DNA of 64,000 nucleotides, from positions 1-64,000 of the forward strand of contig JAFUWN010000005.1 in the NCBI GenBank assembly GCA_017483465.1. Reading direction: 5' to 3'. Both the position numbers and the translations under genes were made by a program. The notes under the pieces are model-generated. The model was not told the DNA's origin. It did not search any database and was given only the letters and a program-made list of their open reading frames with translations. Origin of the DNA: Oscillospiraceae bacterium (GTDB lineage Bacteria; Bacillota; Clostridia; Oscillospirales; Ruminococcaceae). Positions 16,547 through 25,572 of this stretch are shown one piece after another. Positions within the stretch are counted from its first letter, which is position 1. Each line of letters starts with the position of its first letter.

Positions 16547-17451
16547 TCAGTAAAGCTTGTAACGAGGCCGACAATATATTTGAGAATCGTAAGGGATTCT
16601 TCGGAATCGGGCTTATCGTTATGATTGAAATCAATCGCTTTGAGCTGTTCAGGTGCGAGGGTTTCTTTGCCGAGAATGGCTTTATTAATGCTGATGACAT
16701 CAAGAATATTGATCGTGCCGTTGCCGTCGGCATCGCCGGAGAGGATTTCTTCTGCCTGAGATTCCGTTTCTGATTCTGATGTTTTCGGAGCAGAGGCGAT
16801 TGCTTCAAATTTATAGCCGTACTTTTCAGCATAGGCCTGTGCTGTAGAATTTTTATAACCATAAATAGTACCGTAATATGAACCTGTCTGCTCTAGATTA
16901 CTGCATATAGTATGAGAATCATCTATGATTTCACATTCAGGATTTTCAATAGTAATAGATTTCAAACCAGTGCAGTTAGAAAATGCATATTCTCCAATAT
17001 TTTTCACATTTTTAGGGACACTGATATATTTTAAATCAGAACAGCCGGCAAATGTAAATTTACCAATACTTGTTGCATTTTCTGGAATATTGACTGAACT
17101 CAATTTGAGACAGTAAGAAAATGCAAAATTTTCGAGACTTGTTACACTTTCCGGAAGAGTAACAGAGGTTAGGCTGAGGCAGTAAGAAAATGCCTGTTTT
17201 CCGATATTTGTCACGGGCAGGCCGTTAATTTCAGAAGGAATGACAGCTTTTGTGATTTCTTTGTTAGTCACACTGGAAATTTCTATATAATCTGCGTATT
17301 TTTTATATTTCAGATTTTCATAGGTATTTTCTGTATATTCTTCTGCACTTGCTGAAACGACAGTTTCCGGAACATATTTTTCAGAAAACGGCATAACAGC
17401 AGTCATCATACACAGAGATGAAACAACAGCTACTATTTTTTTGAATTTCAT
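16543..17451 (-). CDS. secreted leucine-rich-repeat (BspA-like) protein with C-terminal dockerin
   Basis: 302 residues from ATG 17451 (GAGGAG before it). Signal peptide, then about five LRR_5-type repeats of the BspA kind (AFSYCLSLTSVTLPESVTSL, FAGCSDLKYISVPKNVKNI). The C-terminal 65 residues are a type I dockerin with GDADGNGTINILDVISINKA and a more divergent second loop (FNHNDKPDSEESLTILKY). The dockerin should attach it to a scaffoldin at the cell surface; BspA-like repeats usually bind proteins or glycans. A shorter paralogue of the next gene. Confidence 0.9.
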   Translation of the reverse strand: MKFKKIVAVVSSLCMMTAVMPFSEKYVPETVVSASAEEYTENTYENLKYKKYADYIEISSVTNKEITKAVIPSEINGLPVTNIGKQAFSYCLSLTSVTLPESVTSLENFAFSYCLKLSSVNIPENATSIGKFTFAGCSDLKYISVPKNVKNIGEYAFSNCTGLKSITIENPECEIIDDSHTICSNLEQTGSYYGTIYGYKNSTAQAYAEKYGYKFEAIASAPKTSESETESQAEEILSGDADGNGTINILDVISINKAILGKETLAPEQLKAIDFNHNDKPDSEESLTILKYIVGLVTSFTE

Positions 17452-17561
17452 AAAAACTCCTCTTTTCAAAATAAAATCTTAATTTTATTATAACAAAAAA
17501 TAAAATAAAAAACAAGAGATTTCATATAATATTCACAAAAAATTTCCTGAATTACAATAAA

Positions 17562-17598
17562 AATCAGCCGTTCTGCATTCACAGAAACGGCTGATTGA
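17562..17598 (-). terminator. terminator of the long LRR-dockerin gene
   Basis: AATCAGCCGTT / AACGGCTGATT stem with TTTTTATT on the minus strand. Confidence 0.85.
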
Positions 17599-17601
17599 AT
17601 C

Positions 17602-19944
17602 TTATTCAGTAAGACTTGTCACGAGGCCGACAATATATTTGAGAATCGTAAGAGCTTCTTCAGAATCGGGCTTGCCGTTGGCATTGAAATCGACAGCTTT
17701 GAGCTGAGCATCTGTCAGATTTTCTTTGCCCATCACGGCTTTATTGACGGTAATGACATCCAGAATATTAATATCGCCCTCTCCTGTAGCATCTCCTATT
17801 TCATGTTCCTGTACAGGGGCTTCACCGAGGGAAACAAACGGATAGTTATTTTTTTCTGCATGAGCCTGAGCAGCGGTATTTTCATAGCCGTTAATAGTAG
17901 CCTCGCTTGAATAGAAAGCATTAAAAGCGATATTTCTGACATTTGCAGGAATGGTCACAGAAGTCAGATTGGAGCAAGCTGCAAAGGCCTGACCGCCGAT
18001 ACTGGTCACAGTATCGGGAACTGTATATTCTGATTCTGTATTACCCATAAAATATTGTTTAAGCACGGTTTTATTCTTATCGAACAGAGCACCGCCCTCG
18101 CTGAGATAAGCAGCATTATCAGAGGCAATATCCAGATTGGTAAGACTGGTACAGTTATCAAATACCTGATAGCAGATATATTCCACACCTGCGGGGATAT
18201 AGACATAAGAGAGGGAGGTACAGCCGTCAAAAGCATTGCTGCCGATCCAGGTAACACTTTCAGGGATTTCGACAGAAGTAAGGCTGGTACAATTCTGGAA
18301 GATACCGCTTTCAAGATACCGATCTAATCCGGCAGGGAGATGTACAGATTCCAATGCGGAACAATCGGCAAATGCATTCCAGCCGATGTCGGATACTGTA
18401 TCAGGAATCACGACAGAAGTCAGAGCGGAACAGCCTCTGAAAGCTTCACCGTCAATATATTCAAGATTTTGAGGGAAGTCTACAGAATGCAGATTCACGC
18501 AATCCGCAAATGTGGCACTACTAACAGAAGCAACATTTGACGGAATCACAACAGATTCCAGACCGGAGCCTATGAAGGCCTCCCAGCCGATATAGATAAC
18601 ACTGTCCGGAATCGTAACAGAAGCCAGACTCTGGCAGTTCTCGAAAGTATGATCATTCAGATACTGTAAATTTGTCGGAATATTGACCTCTGAGAGAGCA
18701 GTACAGTCAGAGAATACGCCTCTGCCGAGGTAATTTACATTTTCGGGAAGTTTCAGCGAAGTCAGGCCGGTACAGCCGGAAAAGGCATAATTTCCGATAG
18801 AATCGACAGTTTCGGGGATAGTAATAGAAGTAAGATTCTGAGCATTTTCAAAAGCATAGCCTGCAATGCTGGTAACAGTTTCCGGGATTACAAATTCTGT
18901 TGCGGAGCTGTTAGCAAGATATTGTTTCAGAGCTGTTTTATCCTTATCGTACAGAACGCCGTTTTCAAAGCAATAATAGGGATTATTTTCGGAGATATTA
19001 ATTTCGGTAAGATTCGGGCAGTGATCGAAAGCATAGATGGCAATTTTTTCCACGCTGTCCGGAACGGTAACAGAAGTCAGATACGGATTGCCGTCAAAAG
19101 CCCAGCCGGCAATGGTTTTCACGGTATCCGGCACAGTGAATTCCGGTGCAGTATTGGTATTAAGATACTGTTTTAATACGGTTTTATCTTTATCATACAG
19201 AATACCGTTTTCAAAGCTGTAATTGATGTTATTTTCTGAAATATTCATTTCTGTGAAGTTAGGGCAGGCATCAAACGCAAAACCACAGATGATAGTATCA
19301 CTGCCGAGAATATCCACAGAAGCAAGGGCAGAACCTGCAAAAGAAGAATAACCGATTGTCTTTACATTTTCCGGAATAGTAATAGATGTCAGACCAGTGT
19401 TTGCAAATGCATAGCTGTCAATTGTTTCTACACTGTCCGGAATAATTACAGAAGTCAGACTGGAACAATCCCGAAAAGCATTGTTGCTGATTTCTGTCAT
19501 ACTGTTTGGAAGTGTAACAGTAGTCAGACTGGAACAGCCACGAAATACAGAACCGCCGAGATTCGTCACACTTTCAGGAATATTGACAGAAGTCAGATTG
19601 GTACAGTTCTGGAATGCATACCAGTCAATTCTTGTCACGCTGTCCGGAATCGTCACAGAAGTTAGATTGGTACAGCCGGAAAATGCACTGTAGTCAATTC
19701 TCCCGACAGACAGACCGCCAATTTCAGACGGGATAACAAGGTCACCGCTGAAAGAGGGGTCACAGCCTTCAATTACAATCTGCTGCTCATATTCATCAGT
19801 TTCCCAGTTATAATATCCGCCGACATAGTATTCCAGATATTCATAAGTTTCTGCATTGGCCGTCATAAGCCCCTGAGCCGGAACAGAAGCCCCCATCAGT
19901 AAGAGTGAAGTCAGGAATGCTGTTATCTTTTTTCTGTTCATCAT
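17602..19944 (-). CDS. large secreted BspA-like leucine-rich-repeat protein with C-terminal dockerin
   Basis: 780 residues from the ATGATG at 19944, with GAAAGGAG in front; a longer frame reaching 20052 lacks a ribosome site. After the signal peptide come about 25 LRR_5 repeats with the motif AFxxCxxLTSVxIPDSVxxI, interrupted by two related blocks containing YDKDKTxLKQYL. The C-terminal dockerin reads GDATGEGDINILDVITVNKA, then DFNANGKPDSEEALTILKYI. It should be assembled on a cellulosome-type scaffoldin. The partner of the repeats is unknown. Tandem with its 302-residue paralogue. Confidence 0.92.
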   Translation of the reverse strand: MMNRKKITAFLTSLLLMGASVPAQGLMTANAETYEYLEYYVGGYYNWETDEYEQQIVIEGCDPSFSGDLVIPSEIGGLSVGRIDYSAFSGCTNLTSVTIPDSVTRIDWYAFQNCTNLTSVNIPESVTNLGGSVFRGCSSLTTVTLPNSMTEISNNAFRDCSSLTSVIIPDSVETIDSYAFANTGLTSITIPENVKTIGYSSFAGSALASVDILGSDTIICGFAFDACPNFTEMNISENNINYSFENGILYDKDKTVLKQYLNTNTAPEFTVPDTVKTIAGWAFDGNPYLTSVTVPDSVEKIAIYAFDHCPNLTEINISENNPYYCFENGVLYDKDKTALKQYLANSSATEFVIPETVTSIAGYAFENAQNLTSITIPETVDSIGNYAFSGCTGLTSLKLPENVNYLGRGVFSDCTALSEVNIPTNLQYLNDHTFENCQSLASVTIPDSVIYIGWEAFIGSGLESVVIPSNVASVSSATFADCVNLHSVDFPQNLEYIDGEAFRGCSALTSVVIPDTVSDIGWNAFADCSALESVHLPAGLDRYLESGIFQNCTSLTSVEIPESVTWIGSNAFDGCTSLSYVYIPAGVEYICYQVFDNCTSLTNLDIASDNAAYLSEGGALFDKNKTVLKQYFMGNTESEYTVPDTVTSIGGQAFAACSNLTSVTIPANVRNIAFNAFYSSEATINGYENTAAQAHAEKNNYPFVSLGEAPVQEHEIGDATGEGDINILDVITVNKAVMGKENLTDAQLKAVDFNANGKPDSEEALTILKYIVGLVTSLTE

Positions 19945-19991
19945 AAAAATACTCCTTTCAGATTTGAGATTTACGTGCAAAAAACACAGTT

Positions 19992-20021
19992 TTATTATAA
20001 CATAAAAACAAAATATGTGCA
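19992..20021 (-). promoter_or_regulatory. promoter of the long LRR-dockerin gene
   Basis: Minus-strand TTGCAC, 17 bp, TATAAT. Confidence 0.65.
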
Positions 20022-20086
20022 AGTAGTTTCCCATATTTTTATAGTTTTTCACAAATCCCAGAGAGCATTTTTAACATAATTGCCAA

Positions 20087-20118
20087 AAACCCCTCCGCTT
20101 TTAAACGGAGGAGTTTTT
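20087..20118 (-). terminator. terminator of the PaaK-like ligase gene
   Basis: CTCCTCCG / CGGAGGGG stem with five T on the minus strand. Confidence 0.8.
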
Positions 20119-20137
20119 GAATGGATGATGAAAATTT

Positions 20138-21493
20138 TTAGATATTATAAGTCAGTGTTCTTTCGTCGATAATACGCTTAGCCTTATGTTCGGAACGAGT
20201 ACCAAGACCACCGTCCGGATGAACGATAACCTTTGCAGGTTTTACGCCGATTCTTGCTTTCAAAGCAGCAGAAGTTCTTGCAGCTACTTCTTCATCAGAT
20301 TCTGTATTATCCGCATTTTTCTCAATTTCAACAGCATATTTGCAGGTAAGGTCTTTTTCAAAAATTCTGATTAAGTATTCGCCTGTAATGCCTGTCAAAT
20401 CACGGATAACAGCTTCAATATCACTCGGGAAAACGTTGACAGCAGAAACGATAAACATATCATCTTTACGGCCGTTGATGTAGATTCTTCCGTGAGTACG
20501 TCCGCACTTGCAGGGAGTACGGTCAATTCTGCCGATATCGCCGGTTCTGAATCTGATCAGCGGACGGGCTTTTTTGCGGAGTGTTGTATAAACAAGTTCG
20601 CCTGTTTCACCGGGAGGAAGAATTTCACCGGTATGAATATCAACAGTTTCTACATAGATCTGATCTTCGCAGATATGCAGACCGTCATGATATTCGCAGT
20701 GAGCGGCACAAGCACCGAAAATATCAGATAAGCCATAGAAGTCATAGAGTTCCGCACCCCAGAGATCTTCGATTGCTTTTCTGGTAGCAGGAATAGAACC
20801 GCCGAGTTCTCCGGCAACGATAATTTTCTTGATATTGAGATCCGTTTTCGGGTCGATACCGGCTTTTTTAGCTTTTTCGCCTAACTGCCAGGCATAGGAC
20901 GGACTGGTCCAGATGACAGTGGGCTGATAAGTTTTCAGGATGAATAATAATCTTTCACTAGGAAGTGTACCGCCCCAGATGCAGAGAGCACCAAGATTCT
21001 GAGCACCGATCACATCAGGGCCGCCGACATAGAGCGAGAAGTTGAGAGCATGAACATATCTGTCATTAGGTCTCATGCCGACCTGCCAGAACCAGCGGCT
21101 TTCAGTATTCTGGAATTCGTCAAAGTCTTCTTTAGTGAACGGACTCATTGTCGGAACGCCGGTAGAGCCGGAAGAAGTAGAAATAAAGATCACATCTTCT
21201 TCAGGAACGGCACAGAGTTCACCGAGGAAAGAGCCTTTGCCCTGAGTTTCTCTCTGAGTAACTTTATTAATGAACGGGAATTTAGCGAGATCGTCAAGAG
21301 ACTGAATATCTTCGGGCTTAACACCTGCTTCATCGAAAGAACGCTTATAGTAAGGAGCATTTTCGTAAGCGAATTTAATCATTTCTTTGAGACGTTCAAG
21401 CTGGAGTTCTTCCAGTTCAGCGTGGGGCATAGTTTCAAGTTTCTCGTCCCAGAATTTATTATTGACATCATGTTTGATGACTGCATTGCTCAT
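20138..21493 (-). CDS. phenylacetate-CoA ligase-like adenylate-forming enzyme
   Basis: 451 residues. ANL-superfamily ligase of the PaaK group: ATP loop ISTSSGSTGVPT (about 106-117), the adenylate motif DFYGLSDIFGA, and RTGDIGRID with a zinc-like CKCGRTHGR nearby. It should activate an aryl- or short acid to its CoA ester through an acyl-AMP. Many gut Clostridia carry such genes without a phenylacetate pathway, and none is seen here, so the substrate is open. Its promoter shares a palindrome with the ABC transporter promoter 4 kb away, which points to a sulfur-related role. Confidence 0.85.
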   Translation of the reverse strand: MSNAVIKHDVNNKFWDEKLETMPHAELEELQLERLKEMIKFAYENAPYYKRSFDEAGVKPEDIQSLDDLAKFPFINKVTQRETQGKGSFLGELCAVPEEDVIFISTSSGSTGVPTMSPFTKEDFDEFQNTESRWFWQVGMRPNDRYVHALNFSLYVGGPDVIGAQNLGALCIWGGTLPSERLLFILKTYQPTVIWTSPSYAWQLGEKAKKAGIDPKTDLNIKKIIVAGELGGSIPATRKAIEDLWGAELYDFYGLSDIFGACAAHCEYHDGLHICEDQIYVETVDIHTGEILPPGETGELVYTTLRKKARPLIRFRTGDIGRIDRTPCKCGRTHGRIYINGRKDDMFIVSAVNVFPSDIEAVIRDLTGITGEYLIRIFEKDLTCKYAVEIEKNADNTESDEEVAARTSAALKARIGVKPAKVIVHPDGGLGTRSEHKAKRIIDERTLTYNI

Positions 21494-21564
21494 AATTAAC
21501 TACCTCCGAATTACTTCTATTTTTTATTTATAAGAGAACCGGTTGTTCTCTGTTTCCGTATATT

Positions 21565-21632
21565 ATTATACACCGATAACACCTATTTGTCAAGTAGGAA
21601 TTATCAATAGTTAGTTATAGATTAAATCTATA
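21565..21632 (-). promoter_or_regulatory. promoter and LysR-type operator of the PaaK-like gene
   Basis: Minus-strand TTGACA (21588-21593), 17 bp, TATAAT (21565-21570). A perfect 17-bp palindrome TATAGATTAAATCTATA (21616-21632) is centred about 66 bp before the predicted start of transcription and contains the T-N11-A pattern of LysR-type regulators. A second dyad, GATAA..CCTA / TAGG..TTATC, surrounds the -35 box. Confidence 0.65.
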
Positions 21633-21634
21633 AT

Positions 21635-21660
21635 AAAGCAGACTCCGAAAGGAGTCTGCA
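21635..21660 (-). terminator. terminator of the small-protein gene pair
   Basis: GCAGACTCC-GAAA-GGAGTCTGC stem with T-rich sequence on the minus strand, immediately next to the LysR-type palindrome. Confidence 0.8.
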
Positions 21661-21670
21661 ATATATAATC

Positions 21671-22000
21671 TTATTCTTCTTCGCAGTAGATAATCTGATA
21701 CTCTTTGCCGAGTTCCTTTTGCAGACGGAAACAGCCTTCCCGAGCTTTTTGATAAAATTCTTTTTTCTCCTGATCTGACCATAGCAGAGGATTTGGAGGA
21801 TATTCCCAGTCGAGAGCGTTATCATGTTCGATTCCCAGCTGACATAAAAAATGGATCAAATCCTGAGAGATCGGCAGTCGATGCAGATCGACAGCATAGC
21901 CGAATTTATTTTTAGTAATCTGATCAGCAGACCAGAGGCAGGGGCAGAAATTTTCCGAACAGCCCCATTCAAACCAGTATTGAAAAGAATATTTCGTCAT
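21671..22000 (-). CDS. small protein of unknown function
   Basis: 109 residues, acidic and aromatic-rich, with no signal peptide or membrane span. Contains SFQYWFEWGC and a cluster CSENFCPCLW near the N-terminus. It is second in a two-gene unit, 12 bp after its neighbour. I do not recognise the family; the size and style resemble immunity or phage-type accessory proteins, but there is no toxin nearby to support that. Confidence 0.55.
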   Translation of the reverse strand: MTKYSFQYWFEWGCSENFCPCLWSADQITKNKFGYAVDLHRLPISQDLIHFLCQLGIEHDNALDWEYPPNPLLWSDQEKKEFYQKAREGCFRLQKELGKEYQIIYCEEE

Positions 22001-22012
22001 AGAATAATCACC

Positions 22013-22336
22013 TCAGCCCATATCCAGTTGATCTGTATCGGGGATTTCATTCCAGAAACTTTCCAGATTTTCCAGAATTTCATCCACACGCTGACTGACA
22101 TATATTTTATCATTTTCTGAAAAATCATGAGTGAGCACATAATCTTTGACCTGTGCGAACTCCCATAAAATTTCCGGCAGGTCTTTTTTATGGAGTATTT
22201 TACAGCATCCGATCAGATGCAGATTTCTGTCTTGTATGGCCTTTTCCCAGACGTTATTGAACACGCTCTGGAATGCTACACAGAGTTCAGCATATTCCCC
22301 TGTTATTTTATTTTCTCTGCCTATTGTGACGGACAT
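22013..22336 (-). CDS. small protein of unknown function
   Basis: 107 residues from ATG 22336 (GAGGTG seven bases before; a GTG start three codons upstream would overlap the ribosome site). Soluble, acidic, predicted mostly helical, with TGEYAELCVAFQSVFNNVWE near the start. First gene of a two-gene unit with its own promoter and terminator. Family not recognised. Confidence 0.55.
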   Translation of the reverse strand: MSVTIGRENKITGEYAELCVAFQSVFNNVWEKAIQDRNLHLIGCCKILHKKDLPEILWEFAQVKDYVLTHDFSENDKIYVSQRVDEILENLESFWNEIPDTDQLDMG

Positions 22337-22374
22337 TACAGGCACCTCTTTTTAGTATGATGAATTAATGATTA

Positions 22375-22403
22375 TATTATAGCAGAAAGTAAATCAAAAA
22401 GCA
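22375..22403 (-). promoter_or_regulatory. promoter of the small-protein pair
   Basis: Minus-strand TTGCTT (22398-22403), 17 bp, TATAAT (22375-22380); the -35 box directly follows the ABC operon terminator. Confidence 0.65.
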
Positions 22404-22409
22404 AGTATA

Positions 22410-22447
22410 AAAAAAGCTGTGCAGTTGGAGGTATCTGCACAGCTTTT
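22410..22447 (-). terminator. terminator of the ABC transporter operon
   Basis: AAAGCTGTGCAG / CTGCACAGCTTT 12-bp stem with seven T on the minus strand. Confidence 0.88.
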
Positions 22448-22451
22448 GAAA

Positions 22452-23375
22452 TCATCTCCATTTAAGAAGTCTCTTCTGGAAGAGATTAAACAGGAATGTC
22501 ACACCGATCACGACAATACCGATCACGAGCAGACCTGTAATTGTTCTGGTATAATCACCGAAGTCGGAATAATACTTGACATAATAGCCCATACCGTCAC
22601 GGGCACCGATCATTTCAGCGGATGTCAGCAGGATGAAGCTGACACTCAGACCCTGATTGCATCCTAAGAAAATCTGAGGAAGCGAAGCCGGAAGAATGAC
22701 TTGAAATAATAACTCCGGTTTGCTGACGTTGAGGACTTTTGCAGAATCCATAATTCTTTTATCGACATTGAGGACACCGCTCATTGTACCTGCGAACACC
22801 GGCCAGAAAGAAGCCAGGAAGATAACGAAAACAGAAACGCTTCTGAAAGTCGGTAATAAAGCGATACCGTAAGGGATATAGACAATCGGCGGAATCGAAC
22901 TGAAAAACTTGCTTAAATAAGTTGCAGCATTTCCGGCTCTTGCGGCCCATCCGAGGAACAGTCCGAGCGGAACAGCAACGGCACAGGCAAGCAGGAAGCC
23001 CTGTAAGATAATACCGACAGAACTCTTGATATTAATTAAAATCTTCTGCCAGTCAGTACCGAACTGAGCGAGAATTTTTCCGAACGGCGGGAATAACGAC
23101 GGATTGAGCAGGTTTAATTTAGAAGTTGCCAGAGTCCAGAGAATCAGAAACGCATAGATAAAACCGACAATATCTAAAAACAGATTTCTGCTTTCTTTTT
23201 TGCTGATAAAGGCAGTCAGTGCGAGAGTCAGGATTTCAGCGGCAACAGCAAAGCCGATCAGATAATTAGAATACGAATCCCCGCCGGATTGATCAGGCAG
23301 GAACTGTACGACAATCAGACCGATAAAGAGCAGATGTGCCAGCCGGAACAAATAATCTTTAATATTAATTTTCAT
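22452..23375 (-). CDS. ABC transporter permease, nitrate/sulfonate/taurine type
   Basis: 307 residues with about six to eight membrane segments. Carries the inner-membrane permease EAA-type loop of the SsuC/TauC family (VILPASLPQIFLGCNQGLSV). Together with the ATPase and binding protein it forms a complete importer of small anions or sulfonates. Its ATG overlaps the stop of the ATPase gene by 4 bp. The substrate cannot be read from the permease. Confidence 0.88.
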   Translation of the reverse strand: MKINIKDYLFRLAHLLFIGLIVVQFLPDQSGGDSYSNYLIGFAVAAEILTLALTAFISKKESRNLFLDIVGFIYAFLILWTLATSKLNLLNPSLFPPFGKILAQFGTDWQKILINIKSSVGIILQGFLLACAVAVPLGLFLGWAARAGNAATYLSKFFSSIPPIVYIPYGIALLPTFRSVSVFVIFLASFWPVFAGTMSGVLNVDKRIMDSAKVLNVSKPELLFQVILPASLPQIFLGCNQGLSVSFILLTSAEMIGARDGMGYYVKYYSDFGDYTRTITGLLVIGIVVIGVTFLFNLFQKRLLKWR

Positions 23376-24196
23376 AAAACGACTTCCTCCCCGCCGATTT
23401 TATTAGTAATATCATCATAGAACAAGCTTAATAATTTATTTCTGAATTTATTATATTCCAAAGTCTGAACCAATTCAGAACGATTCCGGGGACGGGCAAA
23501 CGGAACAGCAACGATTTCCGAAACCGTACCGGGATGAGATGTCAGGACGACGATACGATCAGAGAGCAGGATTGCTTCATCAATATCATGCGTAACGAAG
23601 ACGACAGTTTTTCTGGTTTCGGGAGTATCGCCTGTTCCCTCCCAGAGTTTTAATAACAATTCCTGTAAGATCACACGATTTTTCGGGTCAATCGCACTGA
23701 ACGGCTCGTCCATGAGCAGAATATCGGTATCCATGGCGAGAGCTCTTGCAATAGCGGCTCTCTGCTGCATACCGCCGGAGAGCTGAGAGGGATATTTATT
23801 CCCGAAATCACCGAGTCCGACTTTTTCCAGGAACTCGTCAGCGATTTTCAGGCGTTCGGTTTTGGATAAATTTTTTCTGACCTGTTTAATACCGAAAGCG
23901 ATATTTTTTCTGGTAGTCATCCACGGAAAGAGGGAATAATGCTGAAAGACAACGCCTCTTTCTTTTCCGGTGCCTTCGAGAGGATGACCATCTATCAGGA
24001 TTTCGCCCTGAAAATTCTGATAGATACCCTCCAGAACGCTCAGCAGAGTAGATTTTCCGCAGCCGGAAGCACCTACAATGCTGACGAACTCTCCCTGACT
24101 GACATTGAAATTGACATCATGCAGAGCAGTAAACTGTTTATTTTTCTCTGCATACTGAACAGTCAGGTTTTTAATTTCAATTTTATTCGTACTCAT
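23372..24196 (-). CDS. ABC transporter ATP-binding protein, SsuB/TauB type
   Basis: 274 residues from ATG 24196, which follows CAGGAG; the longer frame upstream lies inside the binding-protein gene. Walker A GASGCGKST, Q-loop, signature LSGGMQQR, Walker B DILLMDEPFSAID and switch histidine in VFVTHDIDEA are all intact. It energises import by the neighbouring permease. Overlaps the end of the binding-protein gene by 14 bp. Confidence 0.92.
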   Translation of the reverse strand: MSTNKIEIKNLTVQYAEKNKQFTALHDVNFNVSQGEFVSIVGASGCGKSTLLSVLEGIYQNFQGEILIDGHPLEGTGKERGVVFQHYSLFPWMTTRKNIAFGIKQVRKNLSKTERLKIADEFLEKVGLGDFGNKYPSQLSGGMQQRAAIARALAMDTDILLMDEPFSAIDPKNRVILQELLLKLWEGTGDTPETRKTVVFVTHDIDEAILLSDRIVVLTSHPGTVSEIVAVPFARPRNRSELVQTLEYNKFRNKLLSLFYDDITNKIGGEEVVL

Positions 24197-25430
24197 TGAA
24201 ATGCTCCTGTAACTGCTGATAGATTTCATCATCAGGATTTTCTGCGATGATCTGAGAAAGGGCATTTTTATAAATATCAGTATTATAGAGGCTGTCGATG
24301 TCATAATCTTCAGTATAGCCTAATTCCACGATAGAATCTTTGAGAGCGGCAGTACCCTGTTTATCGGGGTCAGGATTAGAAGCACCATAACCGCCGTAAA
24401 CTTCAGTTTTAATAAATTCTTCATCAATATCAATATAGACTTTGACATCCTGAATTGTTTTTTCCTGATTTTCCTGCGTGAACTGATAAGCCTGAATGAG
24501 AGCTTTTTCAAAAGCCGTGAATGTATTGGGATTCTGATTGAGATTTTCAGTCAGAGCGACCTGACGGCAGCAGGGCTGATTTTCAAGAGCAGGTTCTTCG
24601 GAGCATCTGTAGACAATTTCATAGCCCTGACTTTCGGCAAGAGAAGCATAAGGAGAATATACCGAAGCGGCATCGATTGTCGCATTGGCAAGAGCGGCAT
24701 AGGCATCTTTCTGGCTGTCGAAATAAACAATATTGACCTGATCTTCACCCTCACCGATCTGGATATGAGCATTTTTCAGGAGAATCTGCAATTCGGCATC
24801 CTGAACGCTGTTCTTGACAGAAGCGACATTTCTGCCCTTGAGGAGTTCTACGCCCTTGGCATCAGTATTTTCAGTAAATTCTTTCTTGATGACATAGCCA
24901 TGACCGTTTGTCATCGCACCGCCGAAGATGGTCAGATCATGACCCTGACTCTGGAAAGTCAGAGACGGAACAGAGCCGATGAAAGCGGCATCCAGTTTTC
25001 CGGATTCGAGGCCGGTAGCGAGTTCGCCGGCACTGGAGAACTGTGTCAGAGTAACATCAAGGCCCTGTGCCTCGAAGAAGCCTTCTTCTTTGGCAACGAA
25101 TGCCAGCAGATGAGCAGTAGAATTCAGATGACCCAGTTCAAAAGTAGTTTTTTCGAGCTGACCGGATGTCACAGCGGCGATATCTTCGGCACCGCCGCAG
25201 CAGTCAGCAACGGAATCCTCTTTGCAGCAATCTTTTTCTTGCTCTTTGCAGCAGTCTTTTTCTTCTTCGGAAGAAGCATCCGCATCGGAAGCCGCATCAT
25301 CAGAAGAAACAGCAGCGGCCGGAGCAGCACTTTCAGCAGGAGCAGTAGCTTCTGTAGAAGCACCGCAGGCAGCAAAAGAAGTTAATAATGTAAGTGCAAG
25401 AGCACCGAGAATAATTTTATTAGTTTTCAT
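24183..25430 (-). CDS. ABC transporter substrate-binding lipoprotein (SsuA/NrtA-like) with a Cys-pair linker
   Basis: 415 residues. Lipoprotein with cysteine C22 in SFAACG. Before the binding domain is an unusual acidic linker with three Cys pairs at residues 60-61, 68-69 and 77-78 (KDCCKEQEKDCCKE, then ADCCGG). The periplasmic-binding domain (about 90-415) is of the NitT/TauT family: LGHLNSTAHLLAFVAKEEGF, AAFIGSVPSL, and a further Cys pair in ENQPCCRQ. First gene of the operon with permease and ATPase. Ligand could be a sulfonate, a thiol compound or a metal chelate. Confidence 0.85.
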   Translation of the reverse strand: MKTNKIILGALALTLLTSFAACGASTEATAPAESAAPAAAVSSDDAASDADASSEEEKDCCKEQEKDCCKEDSVADCCGGAEDIAAVTSGQLEKTTFELGHLNSTAHLLAFVAKEEGFFEAQGLDVTLTQFSSAGELATGLESGKLDAAFIGSVPSLTFQSQGHDLTIFGGAMTNGHGYVIKKEFTENTDAKGVELLKGRNVASVKNSVQDAELQILLKNAHIQIGEGEDQVNIVYFDSQKDAYAALANATIDAASVYSPYASLAESQGYEIVYRCSEEPALENQPCCRQVALTENLNQNPNTFTAFEKALIQAYQFTQENQEKTIQDVKVYIDIDEEFIKTEVYGGYGASNPDPDKQGTAALKDSIVELGYTEDYDIDSLYNTDIYKNALSQIIAENPDDEIYQQLQEHFNEYE

Positions 25431-25572
25431 AAAAAATCACAAATCCTTTCGTATGTTAATAAAAAAACGGCTCATAAAGTGGAACTGCAATTCAGTTCAC
25501 ATTCGTTGATTCAGGTACATACGATACCCATCCTTTCTGTAAGGAAATATTTAATTTTCTGTTTCTGTATTT
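25431..25572 (-). promoter_or_regulatory. 5' leader of the ABC operon with a hairpin and a tiny reading frame
   Basis: About 135 nt of untranslated leader. It contains a 7-codon frame MYLNQRM (25497-25520) with AAAGGA 10 bases upstream. A hairpin, GTGAACTG / CAGTTCCAC (25479-25500), overlaps its end, and a run of seven T lies 12 bases further on. The arrangement hints at post-initiation control but is weak. Confidence 0.3.

Noticed and set aside
17602..19944. Tandem DNA repeats as a mobile or CRISPR-like array
   Set aside because: The periodicity is that of protein leucine-rich repeats; no constant DNA repeat with unique spacers.
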